Shown: positions 8,117 through 17,167, numbered from the stretch's first letter. The stretch: DNA of 64,000 nt from Methylocystis iwaonis (GCF_027925385.1 NZ_AP027142.1:2214001-2278000); one strand, 5' to 3'. Notes: a model not told the origin generated them from the letters alone. Numbers and translations are program-made.

Positions 8117-9040
8117 ATGAAGAATGAGACGCTCGACCTCCTCGCCCACGAAGAACGCATCCGCGCCGAATTGCTGGACAGTTTCGACGAGGAGCTTGAG
8201 GAGGAAATCGACGACCAGCGACTTGCGAAGCTTCTCGACAACGCCGCCGAGCAACCGGAAATTTCGGGCCTCGATCGGACCCTCTATTTCAAGGAGCTGT
8301 TCCGCCTCCAGCGTGAGTTGGTGAAGCTGCAGGACTGGATCGCGACGAACAAGAAAAAGGCGGTCGTGATCTTCGAGGGGCGCGATGCGGCAGGGAAAGG
8401 CGGCGTCATCAAGCGCGTCACGCAGCGGCTCAACCCCCGCGTCTGCCGCGTCGTGGCTCTGCCGGCGCCGAGCGAGCGCGAGAAGTCCCAATGGTATTTC
8501 CAGCGTTACGCGCCGCATCTGCCGGCCGGCGGCGAGCTCGTTCTATTCGACCGCTCCTGGTACAATCGCGCCGGCGTCGAACGCGTCATGGGATTTTGCA
8601 CGGAGGACGAGGTCGAGGAGTTTTTCCGCAGCGTCGCAGATTTCGAGCGCATGCTCGTGCGTTCGGGGATAACGCTGATCAAATATTGGTTCTCGATCTC
8701 CGACAGTGAACAGCATTTTCGCTTTCAGATGCGCATCCACGATCCGCTGAAACAATGGAAGCTCAGCCCGATGGATCTCCAGTCCCGCGTGCGCTGGGAG
8801 GCCTATACGAAGGCCAAGGAGTCCATGCTGGAGCGCACGCATATCGCCGAGGCGCCCTGGTGGGTCGTCGAGGCCGACGACAAGAAGCGCGCGCGGCTGA
8901 ACTGCATCGCGCATCTCCTCAGCCAATTTCCCTATGAGGAAGTCCAGCGCCCGCTCGCGGAGCTTCCCCCACGCGTCCACAACCCCGATTATATTCGCGA
9001 GCCGATCGCCGAGAGCATGTACGTGCCACGTAAATATTGA
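8117..9040 (+). CDS. ppk2: polyphosphate kinase 2 family protein
   Basis: PPK2 enzymes transfer phosphate between polyphosphate and nucleoside diphosphates or monophosphates. I start at the ATG at 8117 (307 residues). The Walker A loop is FEGRDAAGKGG (86-96, with G93-K94), and the Walker B/lid region is LVLFDRSWYNRAGVERVMGF with D145 and R146. The length and the one-domain layout fit class I enzymes, which favour ADP/GDP; the nucleotide preference cannot be read from the sequence. The acidic N-terminal 35 residues are poorly conserved in the family. No phosphate-metabolism neighbours. Confidence 0.9.
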   Translation: MKNETLDLLAHEERIRAELLDSFDEELEEEIDDQRLAKLLDNAAEQPEISGLDRTLYFKELFRLQRELVKLQDWIATNKKKAVVIFEGRDAAGKGGVIKRVTQRLNPRVCRVVALPAPSEREKSQWYFQRYAPHLPAGGELVLFDRSWYNRAGVERVMGFCTEDEVEEFFRSVADFERMLVRSGITLIKYWFSISDSEQHFRFQMRIHDPLKQWKLSPMDLQSRVRWEAYTKAKESMLERTHIAEAPWWVVEADDKKRARLNCIAHLLSQFPYEEVQRPLAELPPRVHNPDYIREPIAESMYVPRKY

Positions 9041-9180
9041 ACGCGCGCCACAAGGGACTTCATCGTCCCGGCGACGGCGTGGCGGCGTGAGGGGGATGGT
9101 CAGGATTTTTGTCCAGTCGCGCACGCAAAGACGTTATGCTGCCGGGCAGCGACGGAGCGCCGCTCCGCATGAGGAAGCTG

Positions 9181-11226
9181 ATGTCGAACCCACTCCTGAC
9201 TCCCTGGGCGACCCCTTACCGCCTGCCGCCCTTCGATCAAATTGACAGCGCGCATTTCCGGCCGGCGTTCGAGACGGCGCTGGCGCGCCATCGCGCCGAA
9301 ATAGACGAGATCGCGAACAACCCGTCGGAGCCCGATTTCGCGAATACGATCGAGGCCCTCGAACGGGCCGGCGCGCTGCTGACCGACGTCGGCTCGGTTT
9401 TCTGGAACCTCGCTTCGACCGACACGGACCCGAAGCTGCAGGAGATCGAGCGTGACATGGCGAGCGCTCTGTCGAGGCACAGTAGCGAGATTTCCATGAA
9501 CGCCGCGCTCTTCCGGCGCGTCGAGGCGCTTCATGAAAATCGGGACTCGCTCGACCTCACGCCGGAGCAGCGCCGCGTTTTGGAGCTGACCTATAAGAAC
9601 TTCGTGCGCGCCGGCGCCAGGCTGAACGACGAAGACAAGGCGCGGCTCAAGTCGATCATGGAGCGGCTCGCGGAGCTCTCCACGCGCTTCTCGCAAAATG
9701 TGCTCGCGGATGAATCCTCCTGGCTGCTGCTCCTGGACGAAAGCGATCTCGACGGCCTCTCGGCGGATTTCCGCGCGGCGGCGGCGCAGATCGCCGCGGA
9801 TCGCGGCGCGCCCGGCAAATATGCCGTGACACTGGCGCGCTCCAGCGCCGAGACCTTCCTGCAAACGTCCACACGCCGCGATCTGCGCGAGACAGTCTTT
9901 CGCGCCTGGGCAAGCCGGGGCGAGAATGGCGGCGAGACCGACAACCGGCAGCTCATCAAAGAGATCGTTGAATTGCGCGCCCAGCGCGCCAAGCTCATGG
10001 GCTTCGAGAGCTTCGCGGATTTCAAGCTCGACGACACAATGGCGAAGACGCCGCGCGCCGTGCGCGAACTTCTGGATAATCTCTGGACGCCCGCGCTTGG
10101 GCGCGCCGCCGAGGAGCGCGCGCAGCTCCAGGCGCTCGCGGATCAGGAGGGCGCGACTTTCGCCGTCGGGGGTCACGACTGGCGCTACTACGCCGAGCGC
10201 GTGAAGAAGGAGCGCTACGATCTCGATCAGGCGGCCCTGCGTCCCTATTTCCAGCTCGAGAAAATGACGGCGGCGGCCTTTCATGTCGCCGAGCGGCTCT
10301 TCGGCCTTCGCTTCGTCGAGCAGAAGGATTTGAGGCTCTATCATCCCGACGTGCGCGCCTTCGAGGTGCTGGACCGGGACGGCAAGCATGTCGCGCTCTT
10401 CCTCGCCGACTATTTCGCGCGGCCCTCGAAGCGCAGCGGCGCCTGGATGTCGGATTTCCGCTCGCAGCATAAGCTCGATGGCGAGGTCAGGCCGATCATC
10501 GTCAATGTGATGAATTTCACCAAAGGCGCGGATGGGGCGGCGACGCTGCTCAGTCTCGACGACGCCCGCACGCTCTTCCATGAATTCGGCCACGCGCTGC
10601 ATGGCATGTTGTCGGACGTCACTTTTCCGCTCATCTCCGGAACCAGTGTCGCGCGCGATTTCGTCGAGCTGCCGTCGCAGCTCTACGAGCATTGGCTGAT
10701 GGAGCCGGAGATTTTGAAGCAATTCGCCCTGCATGCCGAGACGGGCGCTCCCATCCCCGACGATCTGCTTCAGCGCATCGCCGACGCGCGCCACTTCAAC
10801 CAAGGATTCGCCGCGGTGGAGTTTTGCGCCTCGGCCTATGTCGATCTCCATATTCACGAAAGCGGCGCGTCGCCCGACTTCGACGCGAGCGCATTCGAGC
10901 GGCAGAGTCTCGACAGCATCTCGATGCCGGAAGAGATCGTCATGCGCCATCGCCTCCCCCATTTCAGCCACGTGTTTTCGGGGGATGGCTATTCGGCGGG
11001 CTATTACAGCTATCTCTGGGCCGAGGTGCTCGACGCCGACGCTTTCGCCGCTTTCAAAGAGACGGGCGATCTCTTCGCTCCCGACGTCGCGGATCGGCTC
11101 CGGACGTTCATTTATGCGGCCGGCGGGCGCCAGGACGCCGCGGACGCCTATGTTGGGTTCCGCGGCAGAATGCCGACCGTCGAGGCGCTGTTGCGGCAGC
11201 GCGGCTTCGCGCCCGCAAACGCTTGA
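9181..11226 (+). CDS. dcp: M3-family zinc metallopeptidase (peptidyl-dipeptidase Dcp-like)
   Basis: A 681-residue protein, the same size as E. coli Dcp, starting at the ATG at 9181 behind GAGGAAGC; earlier in-frame starts at 9109 and 9136 lack a good ribosome binding site. The zinc site HEFGHALHG begins at about residue 467. The N-terminus NPLLTPWATPYRLPPFDQI is typical of Dcp and oligopeptidase A. The enzyme cleaves dipeptides from peptide C-termini and is expected in the cytoplasm, recycling peptides. Choice between Dcp and oligopeptidase A rests on length and N-terminal wording, so the symbol is likely but not certain. Confidence 0.88.
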   Translation: MSNPLLTPWATPYRLPPFDQIDSAHFRPAFETALARHRAEIDEIANNPSEPDFANTIEALERAGALLTDVGSVFWNLASTDTDPKLQEIERDMASALSRHSSEISMNAALFRRVEALHENRDSLDLTPEQRRVLELTYKNFVRAGARLNDEDKARLKSIMERLAELSTRFSQNVLADESSWLLLLDESDLDGLSADFRAAAAQIAADRGAPGKYAVTLARSSAETFLQTSTRRDLRETVFRAWASRGENGGETDNRQLIKEIVELRAQRAKLMGFESFADFKLDDTMAKTPRAVRELLDNLWTPALGRAAEERAQLQALADQEGATFAVGGHDWRYYAERVKKERYDLDQAALRPYFQLEKMTAAAFHVAERLFGLRFVEQKDLRLYHPDVRAFEVLDRDGKHVALFLADYFARPSKRSGAWMSDFRSQHKLDGEVRPIIVNVMNFTKGADGAATLLSLDDARTLFHEFGHALHGMLSDVTFPLISGTSVARDFVELPSQLYEHWLMEPEILKQFALHAETGAPIPDDLLQRIADARHFNQGFAAVEFCASAYVDLHIHESGASPDFDASAFERQSLDSISMPEEIVMRHRLPHFSHVFSGDGYSAGYYSYLWAEVLDADAFAAFKETGDLFAPDVADRLRTFIYAAGGRQDAADAYVGFRGRMPTVEALLRQRGFAPANA

Positions 11227-11229
11227 TCC

Positions 11230-11385
11230 CATTTCCGTTTGAACAGCTCGCTTTGGAGCGTGTCATTCCCGGCGGGCTGAAAGCCCGACCGGGAATCCAG
11301 AGCCGCAAAAGCGCTGGTTTTGCTCTGGATTCCCGATCGCTCGCTTGCGAGCGTCGGGAATGACATCGGACCAATCAAGCTGATC
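11230..11385. repeat. palindromic repeat, family A, full unit
   Basis: A unit of about 155 bases: a head TTTCCGTTTGAACAGCTCG, a left hairpin (CATTCCCGGCGGGCTGAAAG / GCCCGACCGGGAATCC), a spacer AGCGCTGGTTTTGCTCTGG, a right hairpin (ATTCCCGATCGCTCGC / GCGAGCGTCGGGAATGACA) and a tail ACCAATCAAGC. Other copies: 26762-26916, 36870-37031 and a deleted one at 57555. It lies between the peptidase and the small zinc protein. Confidence 0.85.
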
Positions 11386-11432
11386 TCGTGGGAAACCGCA
11401 GAGCGCGCTATCTATGGTGGGCGACAACAACA

Positions 11433-11645
11433 ATGGCGCCCGCCATGCAGCCCAAGCCTCCCTCCCGACAGCGCACCCCTGAAGATGATCCGGCGCCCGG
11501 CGCCCCTGGGACCGGCGAAGACGTCTGCCCCGAATGCCACGGCAGCGGAAAAAAGACCGACCCAGAGACCGGCGCGCAGTTGGACGAGATCTGTGCGCGC
11601 TGTGACGGAACGGGCCGGATCGTCGAGGGAATCGGCGGCGGTTAG
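11433..11645 (+). CDS. small DnaJ-type zinc-ribbon protein
   Basis: A 70-residue protein, read from the ATG at 11433; a GTG at 11388 and an ATG at 11445 are alternatives. Two CxxCxGxG-like motifs, CPECHGSG (C32, C35) and CARCDGTG (C54, C57), are the zinc-binding repeat of DnaJ's cysteine-rich domain, here without a J domain. The N-terminus is Pro-rich and probably unstructured. Such tiny proteins are common in Rhizobiales and their partner is unknown. It converges with the PilZ gene with 8 bases between the stops. Confidence 0.7.
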   Translation: MAPAMQPKPPSRQRTPEDDPAPGAPGTGEDVCPECHGSGKKTDPETGAQLDEICARCDGTGRIVEGIGGG

Positions 11646-11653
11646 CGTTAAGC

Positions 11654-12268
11654 CTAAAGGCGCGTCGCTTCGTCGATGTCGCCGGGATTGAAAGGCTTGT
11701 CGAACTCGGCGCCGATGCCCCCCTCGAAATGCCGCACGATTTTCGCAGGCGTCGAGCCGATAATGACGCTCGTGCCGAGCGGCGGGCGCGACTCGGTTTC
11801 GATGCCGACGCCCGAGAGCGAGATATCCTTGATCTTGGCGATGATTTCCTGACCGTCCGGCAGGCGCAGCAGCGTGCGCGGCATCAGCGGCACAATGCGG
11901 TCGTGGCGGCGGTCTTCCAGAAGACTGATCGCATGACGATTAGCGAACCAAGTCAATTGGTCCGCGAGCTTGTCCCGCTTCATCGGCGGCAGGTTCATCG
12001 TCAGGACGAAACCGGAGTTGGTTTGCCGCGTCCCGACGCCGGCAAAACGGCCGATCTCATCGAGATAGACCACGACCTTCTCACCGATCTCCGCCTTGAC
12101 GGGCGCGAACAAGGTCATGTCGCCGGGCGACATCTCGACGGTCTGGCACGGATATTCGCGCCGGGATTCGAGCATGTAGCGGCCGAACAAAGTGACGGGA
12201 ACCCGCTGAAAGCGCCGGTTCTCCCGCAAATCATAAAGATAATTGAGTTCGGGTTGAATTGCGGCCAT
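11654..12268 (-). CDS. tandem PilZ-domain protein
   Basis: A 204-residue cytoplasmic protein with two PilZ-like regions. PilZ domains bind cyclic di-GMP through an RxxxR motif and a (D/N)xSxxG motif. The second region has RRHDR (120-124) and DISLSGVG (148-155), an intact site. The first has RRFQR (18-22), but its second motif reads VEMSPGDM (44-51), so it is degenerate and may be structural only. No catalytic domain is attached, so it probably relays cyclic di-GMP signals to an unknown partner. Confidence 0.85.
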   Translation of the reverse strand: MAAIQPELNYLYDLRENRRFQRVPVTLFGRYMLESRREYPCQTVEMSPGDMTLFAPVKAEIGEKVVVYLDEIGRFAGVGTRQTNSGFVLTMNLPPMKRDKLADQLTWFANRHAISLLEDRRHDRIVPLMPRTLLRLPDGQEIIAKIKDISLSGVGIETESRPPLGTSVIIGSTPAKIVRHFEGGIGAEFDKPFNPGDIDEATRL

Positions 12269-12339
12269 GTCTGCGCGTGCTTCCGCATTAAGTCACCACA
12301 GACTTACTGCCGCGTCAATTAAGGATTGCTTACGATCGA

Positions 12340-12939
12340 TTAAAATCGAATATCAACATCGCGGTTCACGCCATCGTAAACCACGAGGCGCGGGCGCGCG
12401 TTTTCCATCGGCTCGGATCTGCGAAATGGGACGCCCGAGCGGACAGACGGCGCGCCGATCACGCGCATGGAGATCAATTCGAGCGGGCCCGCCGAAAGGT
12501 AACCGAGCCAGTCGGGCTGATAGACCGGGGAAAGCGCGCCGAGCACGCGCGCATGCGTTTTCCCGAAGTATCGCAGCGGCAGCAGGAGCAGCTCGAGCTC
12601 AAGGCGCGCGTCGTTCTCCGCCCGCGTCTTCACGCCCGCCACCACGGGCGCCACGCCGTCGATCACCGTGGTAAGCGCCGCAGATATGCTTTGGCGGTCG
12701 TCGGCGCTCCATAGATCGAGAAAGGAGCCGCCCTTCTGTTCTCGAAGCCAGAGGGCGTTGACCCGCGTGCCCGAGAGACGCAACGGAAAGGCGCGGTCCG
12801 CATCGACTTCTATGATGAAGGTGTCAGCCAGAATATGGCGGATCTTGCCCGGGTCGATGTCCGACCGGTCGGGCGCCGAACGCGCGCCTTTGAGTTCGCG
12901 CCAATAGGCGAATAAATCCTTGCTGACCTGATGTCTCAT
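12340..12939 (-). CDS. PAS-domain (PAS_5 type) protein
   Basis: A 199-residue protein, started at the ATG at 12939 (MRHQVSKDLFAYW); the frame is open to 13161 but that part is not protein-like. The stretch LFAYWRELKGARSAPDRSDI, then ILADTFIIEVDADRAFPLRLSGTRVNALWLREQKGGSFLDLW, is the pattern of the PAS_5 family, small one-domain proteins nearly confined to alphaproteobacteria. The ligand is unknown. It is divergent from the rhomboid gene and points the same way as the PilZ gene, 71 bases upstream of it, so both may be one signalling unit. Confidence 0.75.
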   Translation of the reverse strand: MRHQVSKDLFAYWRELKGARSAPDRSDIDPGKIRHILADTFIIEVDADRAFPLRLSGTRVNALWLREQKGGSFLDLWSADDRQSISAALTTVIDGVAPVVAGVKTRAENDARLELELLLLPLRYFGKTHARVLGALSPVYQPDWLGYLSAGPLELISMRVIGAPSVRSGVPFRRSEPMENARPRLVVYDGVNRDVDIRF

Positions 12940-13323
12940 GCCGCGCCGCCCCGAATCCGGATTTCTGTGTCGTTTTGAAACGGGCGCCGTCGTCTTCGCC
13001 CGTCCACGCCACCCAAGAGCAGCCCCTGTGCCACCGACCAGCGCCGTTAACCTTTTCTCAATCCTTTCCTTGTCGCCCTGCGAAGGCTGTGGCACCTTAT
13101 CCCCATGCCGAGGACTGATCGGGAGATGCTCCGCTCCCGAGGCAATCCGGGCGTAAGACACTGAAATTTGATTTGTTTTTGGAAATACCCCAAGCGAAAA
13201 GACGGCACGAGGGGGGATGCATGCTCCGGCGTCCCCCCTCTCGCCAAACCGGGCCGCTCTCGCCCGCCTTCCCTTCCCTCTGCACGCCTCAAATAGGGCT
13301 CTTCGCGCGTCTTATGATAGGAC
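12940..13323. other. intergenic region between divergent PAS and rhomboid genes, with a GC hairpin
   Basis: No gene seen in 384 bases. A 9-base stem GAGGGGGGA (13209-13217) pairs with TCCCCCCTC (13232-13240) around a 14-base loop. With no T tail and divergent genes on either side it is unlikely to be a terminator; it may sit in the rhomboid mRNA leader. The stretch 13160-13192 is comparatively AT-rich and may hold promoter elements, but none is clear. Confidence 0.5.
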
Positions 13324-14160
13324 GTGGATCTCTTGATTCCGATCAAGTCGAGCAGATGCGAGGATGATTTGGCGATCCCCAGCAACCGGATGATCAATCT
13401 GCCAGGCGTGATTACCGCGCTTCTGGGGACGATGGCGGCGATCGAATTTGTCGCGGCCGTCGCGCCGAGAGACGTCGTCTATTCTCTCTACGAGGCCTTC
13501 GCCTTCATCCCTCTGCGGTTGAGCTTCCTTCTGGCGCCCAAATCCGTGCTCGCTGCGCTGGGTCAGGGCGAAGCGCTCGATCCCGTTGTTCGGGAACAGA
13601 TCGTGGCGGCGTTGAGCGGGGGGCCGACGGTTTATATCACCCCGCTCTCCTACGCTTTTCTCCACGGCGGCTGGACTCACCTTCTCATCAACGCCCTGAC
13701 GCTCGCGGCCTTCGGCGCGCCGGTGGCCCGGCGGTTCGGGGCGGCGCTCTTTCTGTCGTTCTTCGCCGCCTGCGCGGTGGCCGGCGCGGCGACGCATTTC
13801 GCGCTGCATTCTATGGACGCTGCGCCTGTCGTCGGCGCCTCAGCCGCGATTTCTGGAACCATGGCGGCAGTCGTGCGTTTCGCTTTCGCCCCCGGCGCGC
13901 GGCTGGGAGAGGATGGCGACGGGAGAGAAGCGCGAACCGCATCATTGAGGCGGCTGGCGAGTAACAGACAGGCGATGGTTTTTCTCATCGTCTGGTTCGC
14001 AGCCAACGCCCTGCTTGGCGCCTTCCCACAGGCGGCGGGGTCCTCCGAACCCATCGCGTGGGAAGCGCACATGGGGGGCTTCCTGTTCGGGCTGTTGACC
14101 TTCGGAGCCTTCGATCATTGGGCGCGGCGCTTCGGAGCGAGGCCTCGAAGAGGCGGGTAG
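13324..14160 (+). CDS. rhomboid-family intramembrane serine protease
   Basis: A polytopic inner-membrane protein. From the GTG at 13324 it has 278 residues; the ATG at 13390 would remove 22. The catalytic Ser is S173 in VVGASAAISG, and the partner His is H249 in EAHMGG. HGGWTHLLIN (H114, H119, N123) is the conserved second-helix motif that forms the oxyanion region. Rhomboids cut substrates inside the membrane, but bacterial substrates are mostly unknown. A charged loop (about 193-212) lies before the fifth helix. Confidence 0.9.
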   Translation: MDLLIPIKSSRCEDDLAIPSNRMINLPGVITALLGTMAAIEFVAAVAPRDVVYSLYEAFAFIPLRLSFLLAPKSVLAALGQGEALDPVVREQIVAALSGGPTVYITPLSYAFLHGGWTHLLINALTLAAFGAPVARRFGAALFLSFFAACAVAGAATHFALHSMDAAPVVGASAAISGTMAAVVRFAFAPGARLGEDGDGREARTASLRRLASNRQAMVFLIVWFAANALLGAFPQAAGSSEPIAWEAHMGGFLFGLLTFGAFDHWARRFGARPRRGG

Positions 14161-14245
14161 GATTTCCCTCCACGCCTCATCTGCGCCCTCTCAGGCCGCC
14201 GCCGCTAGCGCGCGCGGGAAGGGTTGCGCCGAGGAGGAGAAGCCT

Positions 14246-14677
14246 ATGACCGTCGCCACGATACTTTCTGAAAAAGGCCGCCACGTCGTCACCTCCCCTC
14301 CCAGTCTGACGATGCGGGAGGTCGCGCAGGAGCTGATGCGCCACGGCATCGGCGCGCTGGTCATCGTCGACGGCGCCGGCGCGGTGATCGGTCTCATTTC
14401 GGAACGCGATCTCGTCTCGGCGATCGCAACCTTCGGCGCCGAGGCGCTGGAGGCGCCCGTCGAGCGCCATATGCAGTCCAATCCGGTGACGGCGCTCGAG
14501 AATGACACGGTCGACTCCACCATGCAGACCATGACGCTGGAGCGCCGGCGTCACCTGCCGGTGCTGCGTGAAGGCCTCCTGAGCGGCCTCGTCTCGATCG
14601 GCGACGTGGTGAAATACCGTATCCGGGTGATCGAGGAGGAGCACCGCTCCATGCGCGAATATATCGCGCAGGCGTGA
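14246..14677 (+). CDS. tandem CBS-domain protein
   Basis: A 143-residue cytoplasmic protein with two CBS domains (about 10-60 and 75-130), which together bind adenosine nucleotides such as AMP, ATP or SAM. Typical phrases are MREVAQELMRHGIGALVIVD, GLISERDLV, and HLPVLREGLLSGLVSIGDVV. The start follows an excellent GAGGAGGAG site. Stand-alone CBS proteins of this form are common in alphaproteobacteria, and the regulated partner is not evident here. It follows the rhomboid gene by 85 bases on the same strand. Confidence 0.88.
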   Translation: MTVATILSEKGRHVVTSPPSLTMREVAQELMRHGIGALVIVDGAGAVIGLISERDLVSAIATFGAEALEAPVERHMQSNPVTALENDTVDSTMQTMTLERRRHLPVLREGLLSGLVSIGDVVKYRIRVIEEEHRSMREYIAQA

Positions 14678-14707
14678 CCGCGGTTTAGTGTCTTCGTTGA
14701 AGCAACT

Positions 14708-14943
14708 GGATTCCCGGCGGGCTGAAAGCCACTCGATTGGTTCGGCGCCATTGCCGCACACGGGCAATCACCGCCGTCATTGTGAGGAGGCGGAGCCGAC
14801 GAAGCAATCCAGGGCCGCATCGCCGCCCTGGATTGCTTCGCTTCGCGCGCAATGACAAGCTCTGGGCAAAACCAGCGAATTTGTCGCGGCTTTCAGCCCG
14901 CCGGGAATGACACGCGCCCGATGCGAGCTGTTCAGACGGAAGC
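14708..14943 (-). repeat. composite palindromic repeat (family A with inserted 'CATTGCGAG' hairpin)
   Basis: Read on the minus strand from 14943: family A head (CGTCTGAACAGCTCG), left arm CATTCCCGGCGGGCTGAAAG, spacer CGCTGGTTTTGCCCAGAGC, then a second hairpin starting TTGTCATTGCGCGCGAAGCG with arms GAAGCAATCCAGGGC and GCCCTGGATTGCTTC, then CACAATGACGG and the family A tail GAACCAATCGAG. The right-hand family A hairpin is absent, replaced by the second hairpin. It fills 14678-14953. Confidence 0.8.
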
Positions 14944-14953
14944 GCGCGACGCC

Positions 14954-16006
14954 TCAGGCGGTCGCGCCGGGGATCGGGATATGCGCGAAAATATTGGGCA
15001 GCGCGCGCTTGGCGGCGGAGCGGCCGACATTGATGAGCTGATCCGCCTTGTGGAAATCGAACATGCCGATGTCTTCCATCCGCGCCGTGATGGTCGCGTC
15101 CGGCGGGTCGCCCGCGAGGCGAGAGCGTAGAATGCGGTCCTGGATGATATTGAAGGCGTCGATCATCGCCGTCGCGACATTGGGCGCATCGCCGCGCTGG
15201 CGATCGAAATAACGCGGCAAAATGCGGTCGACAAAGGAGAAGTCGGACTTCTCGCCGAAGGGCCCCTCCTCCGCCGCCTTTTTCGCCGACGCGGAATCGT
15301 GGATGACGCGGGCGCGATACATCGTGTCGGCCGTCACATTGACCGCAATCACGAATTCCGCGCCGAGCGCGCGGCACACCGTCACCGGCACCGGATTGAC
15401 CAAAGCGCCGTCGAAAAGCCAGCGATCCCCGACGCGCACCGGCTCAAATATGCCCGGAAGCGCGTAGGAAGCGCGAATCGCATGAGCGAGCGCCCCCTGC
15501 TGGAGCCAGACCTCATGGCCCGTGCCGACCTCGGTCGCCACGGCGGCGAAGGGAATGGGGAGCTCCTCGATGGTGAAACTATCGAGCTCCTGCTCCAGCG
15601 CCGCCTTGAGCCTTTCGCCGGTGATCAAGCTGGCGCCAGAGAAAGAGAGATCCATCAGCGTGAAGACGCGCCGCCGCGTCAGCGACCGTGCGAAAGTCTC
15701 GATCGCGTCGAGCCTGCCGGCCGCGTAGCAGCCGCCGACAACGGCGCCGATCGAGGTGCCGGCGATGATGTCCGGGTGAATGCCCTGCTCCGCGAGCTCC
15801 CGCAGCACGCCGATATGCGACCAGCCCCGCGCCGCGCCGGCGCCCAAAGCGAGGCCGATCAGCGGCTGACCCCGCCGCCGGGCGCGCGATTGCTCGAGGT
15901 CGTCGATGACGGCGGGCGTCGTCGCCCCGGTATTGGAGTCTCCTGCGCTCATCGCGTCCTGCGCTTCGCTGGTGACGGTATCCGTGCGTCGTAGCAACGA
16001 TAGCAT
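14954..16006 (-). CDS. patatin-like phospholipase family protein
   Basis: A 350-residue protein starting at the ATG at 16006 behind GGGAAAC. Patatin hydrolases use a Ser-Asp dyad: the oxyanion loop is GAGAARG (55-61), the nucleophile is S85 in GTSIG, and the acid is D199 in FDGALVNPVP. The family (RssA/NTE type) hydrolyses lipid acyl esters. The N-terminal 45 residues are polar and probably disordered; there is no signal peptide, so it should act on the cytoplasmic side. C-terminal region contains the segment NIIQDRILRSRLAGDPPD, common in bacterial RssA-like proteins. Confidence 0.88.
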   Translation of the reverse strand: MLSLLRRTDTVTSEAQDAMSAGDSNTGATTPAVIDDLEQSRARRRGQPLIGLALGAGAARGWSHIGVLRELAEQGIHPDIIAGTSIGAVVGGCYAAGRLDAIETFARSLTRRRVFTLMDLSFSGASLITGERLKAALEQELDSFTIEELPIPFAAVATEVGTGHEVWLQQGALAHAIRASYALPGIFEPVRVGDRWLFDGALVNPVPVTVCRALGAEFVIAVNVTADTMYRARVIHDSASAKKAAEEGPFGEKSDFSFVDRILPRYFDRQRGDAPNVATAMIDAFNIIQDRILRSRLAGDPPDATITARMEDIGMFDFHKADQLINVGRSAAKRALPNIFAHIPIPGATA

Positions 16007-16185
16007 CGTAGTTTCCCGCTCAGTCGTCTCGCGATCAAGACTTTGATTTTCTATATGGGAGCGAGGCTGCGCCTGGAAAATGGCCAGAAGGTTAACCTTC
16101 AGCCGCGCCACCAGGCATATTTGCTGCGGGCGGGCGGAAGCCGCCTTTCACGAGGCGGCGCGTCGCCTAAAATGTCGTCTGGCCC

Positions 16186-16485
16186 CTAAGCAATAAACCC
16201 GTCGAGACGCACGCGCACGATCTCGGCCTCGGGAGGCGCGGCGCCGATTGCGACCCCGACGCGCGGGCCGCCTTGCGCCAAGGGCGTCGCCTTCCTGGCG
16301 ATCGCATCCCAATAGACGGCGGCCCCCAGAGCGATGGCTCCGCCGTCCTTCGGAAAGTCGAAGCACCCCTCGACGAGGATTTCGACTTCCTGCCCCGGCT
16401 CCGCCGCATCCGTCGCGACGCCGCAAAGCTTGCCGATGATGACAAGCTCGCCGCGTTTCACGCCGCCCTCGGGCGCCGGGACCAT
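16186..16485 (-). CDS. DUF2190-family (phage head-decoration-like) protein, orphan
   Basis: A 99-residue protein read from the ATG at 16485, which has GGAG 6 bases upstream; an in-frame start at 16548 would give 120 residues. VKRGELVIIGKLCGVA, PGQEVEILVEGCFDFPK, ALGAAVYWDA and VGVAIGAA follow the DUF2190 pattern, a family found on phage heads as decoration or cement proteins. No capsid, portal, terminase or integrase lies nearby, so it is either a lone phage remnant or a domesticated gene. It points the same way as the MntP-like gene upstream. Confidence 0.65.
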   Translation of the reverse strand: MVPAPEGGVKRGELVIIGKLCGVATDAAEPGQEVEILVEGCFDFPKDGGAIALGAAVYWDAIARKATPLAQGGPRVGVAIGAAPPEAEIVRVRLDGFIA

Positions 16486-16555
16486 GATCATCTCCGACTC
16501 TGATGGAAAGATCTCTTCCAACTCGCTTCCTTTCCCGGCCAGACGCACTCACGCT

Positions 16556-17167
16556 TCAAAACAACTGTTTCACCCCGATCAGAATCAAGGCGAGGCCGCC
16601 GATCGTCGCGGCTTTGTCGGATATGCGCTTTTGAATAAAGTAATCGGCGACGTAGTTTCCAGCGAAAAGAGCCGTAAAGCTGACCGCCGCAGACAAAACG
16701 CCCACCAGCAGCGGGTCGACGCCCAGCACGCCTGCGGTCAGGCCGCCGCCGATATTGTTGATCGACAAAGCGAAGCCCAGCACTGTGCCTTCGAAGAAGT
16801 CGATGTGCTTGGAATCGTCGATGTCCGCGTGATGCGGCTTCACCAAAATTGCGGCGTGCTTCGTCGCGGTCTTTTCCTCGTGAATTCGCTCGTGCCAGCT
16901 TTGCAGGCGCGCATGAAGAATCATCCACAAGCCAAGCGCGCTCAACATCCCCATTGCGATGATCGATGCGACTTTGTCTCCAACCAGCGTAATGATCGAG
17001 CGGCCGAAATAGGCCGCCGCCGCCGAGATGATGAGCGTGATAACCGAAATCCAGGCGTTGACGGCGCCGCTGACCTTCGTCCCTTGAACGCTATAGGCGA
17101 GTCTTGCGCCAAGATTGTCCACATTGTTGGCGAGCGCGATCACCACCGCCGAGAGCACATGATGCAT
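16556..17167 (-). CDS. MntP/YtaF-like membrane protein (putative metal efflux)
   Basis: A six-helix membrane protein of 203 residues from the ATG at 17167 (MHHVLSAVVIALANNVDNLG); an ATG at 17197 and an open frame further upstream exist. Two repeats carry the family motifs: ALANNVDNLGARLAY (11-25) and FALSINNIGGGLTAG (132-146), whose acidic and Asn residues line the path in MntP manganese exporters. A hydrophilic loop with His-rich KPHHADIDDSKHID (110-123) joins the halves and could bind metal. The ANNVDN form is closer to YtaF than to MntP, so the substrate is unproven. Confidence 0.75.
   Translation of the reverse strand: MHHVLSAVVIALANNVDNLGARLAYSVQGTKVSGAVNAWISVITLIISAAAAYFGRSIITLVGDKVASIIAMGMLSALGLWMILHARLQSWHERIHEEKTATKHAAILVKPHHADIDDSKHIDFFEGTVLGFALSINNIGGGLTAGVLGVDPLLVGVLSAAVSFTALFAGNYVADYFIQKRISDKAATIGGLALILIGVKQLF

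Noticed and set aside
9100..11232. A 710-codon frame opposite the M3 peptidase
   Set aside because: Antisense shadow of a gene with HEFGH motif; the product has no recognisable domain.
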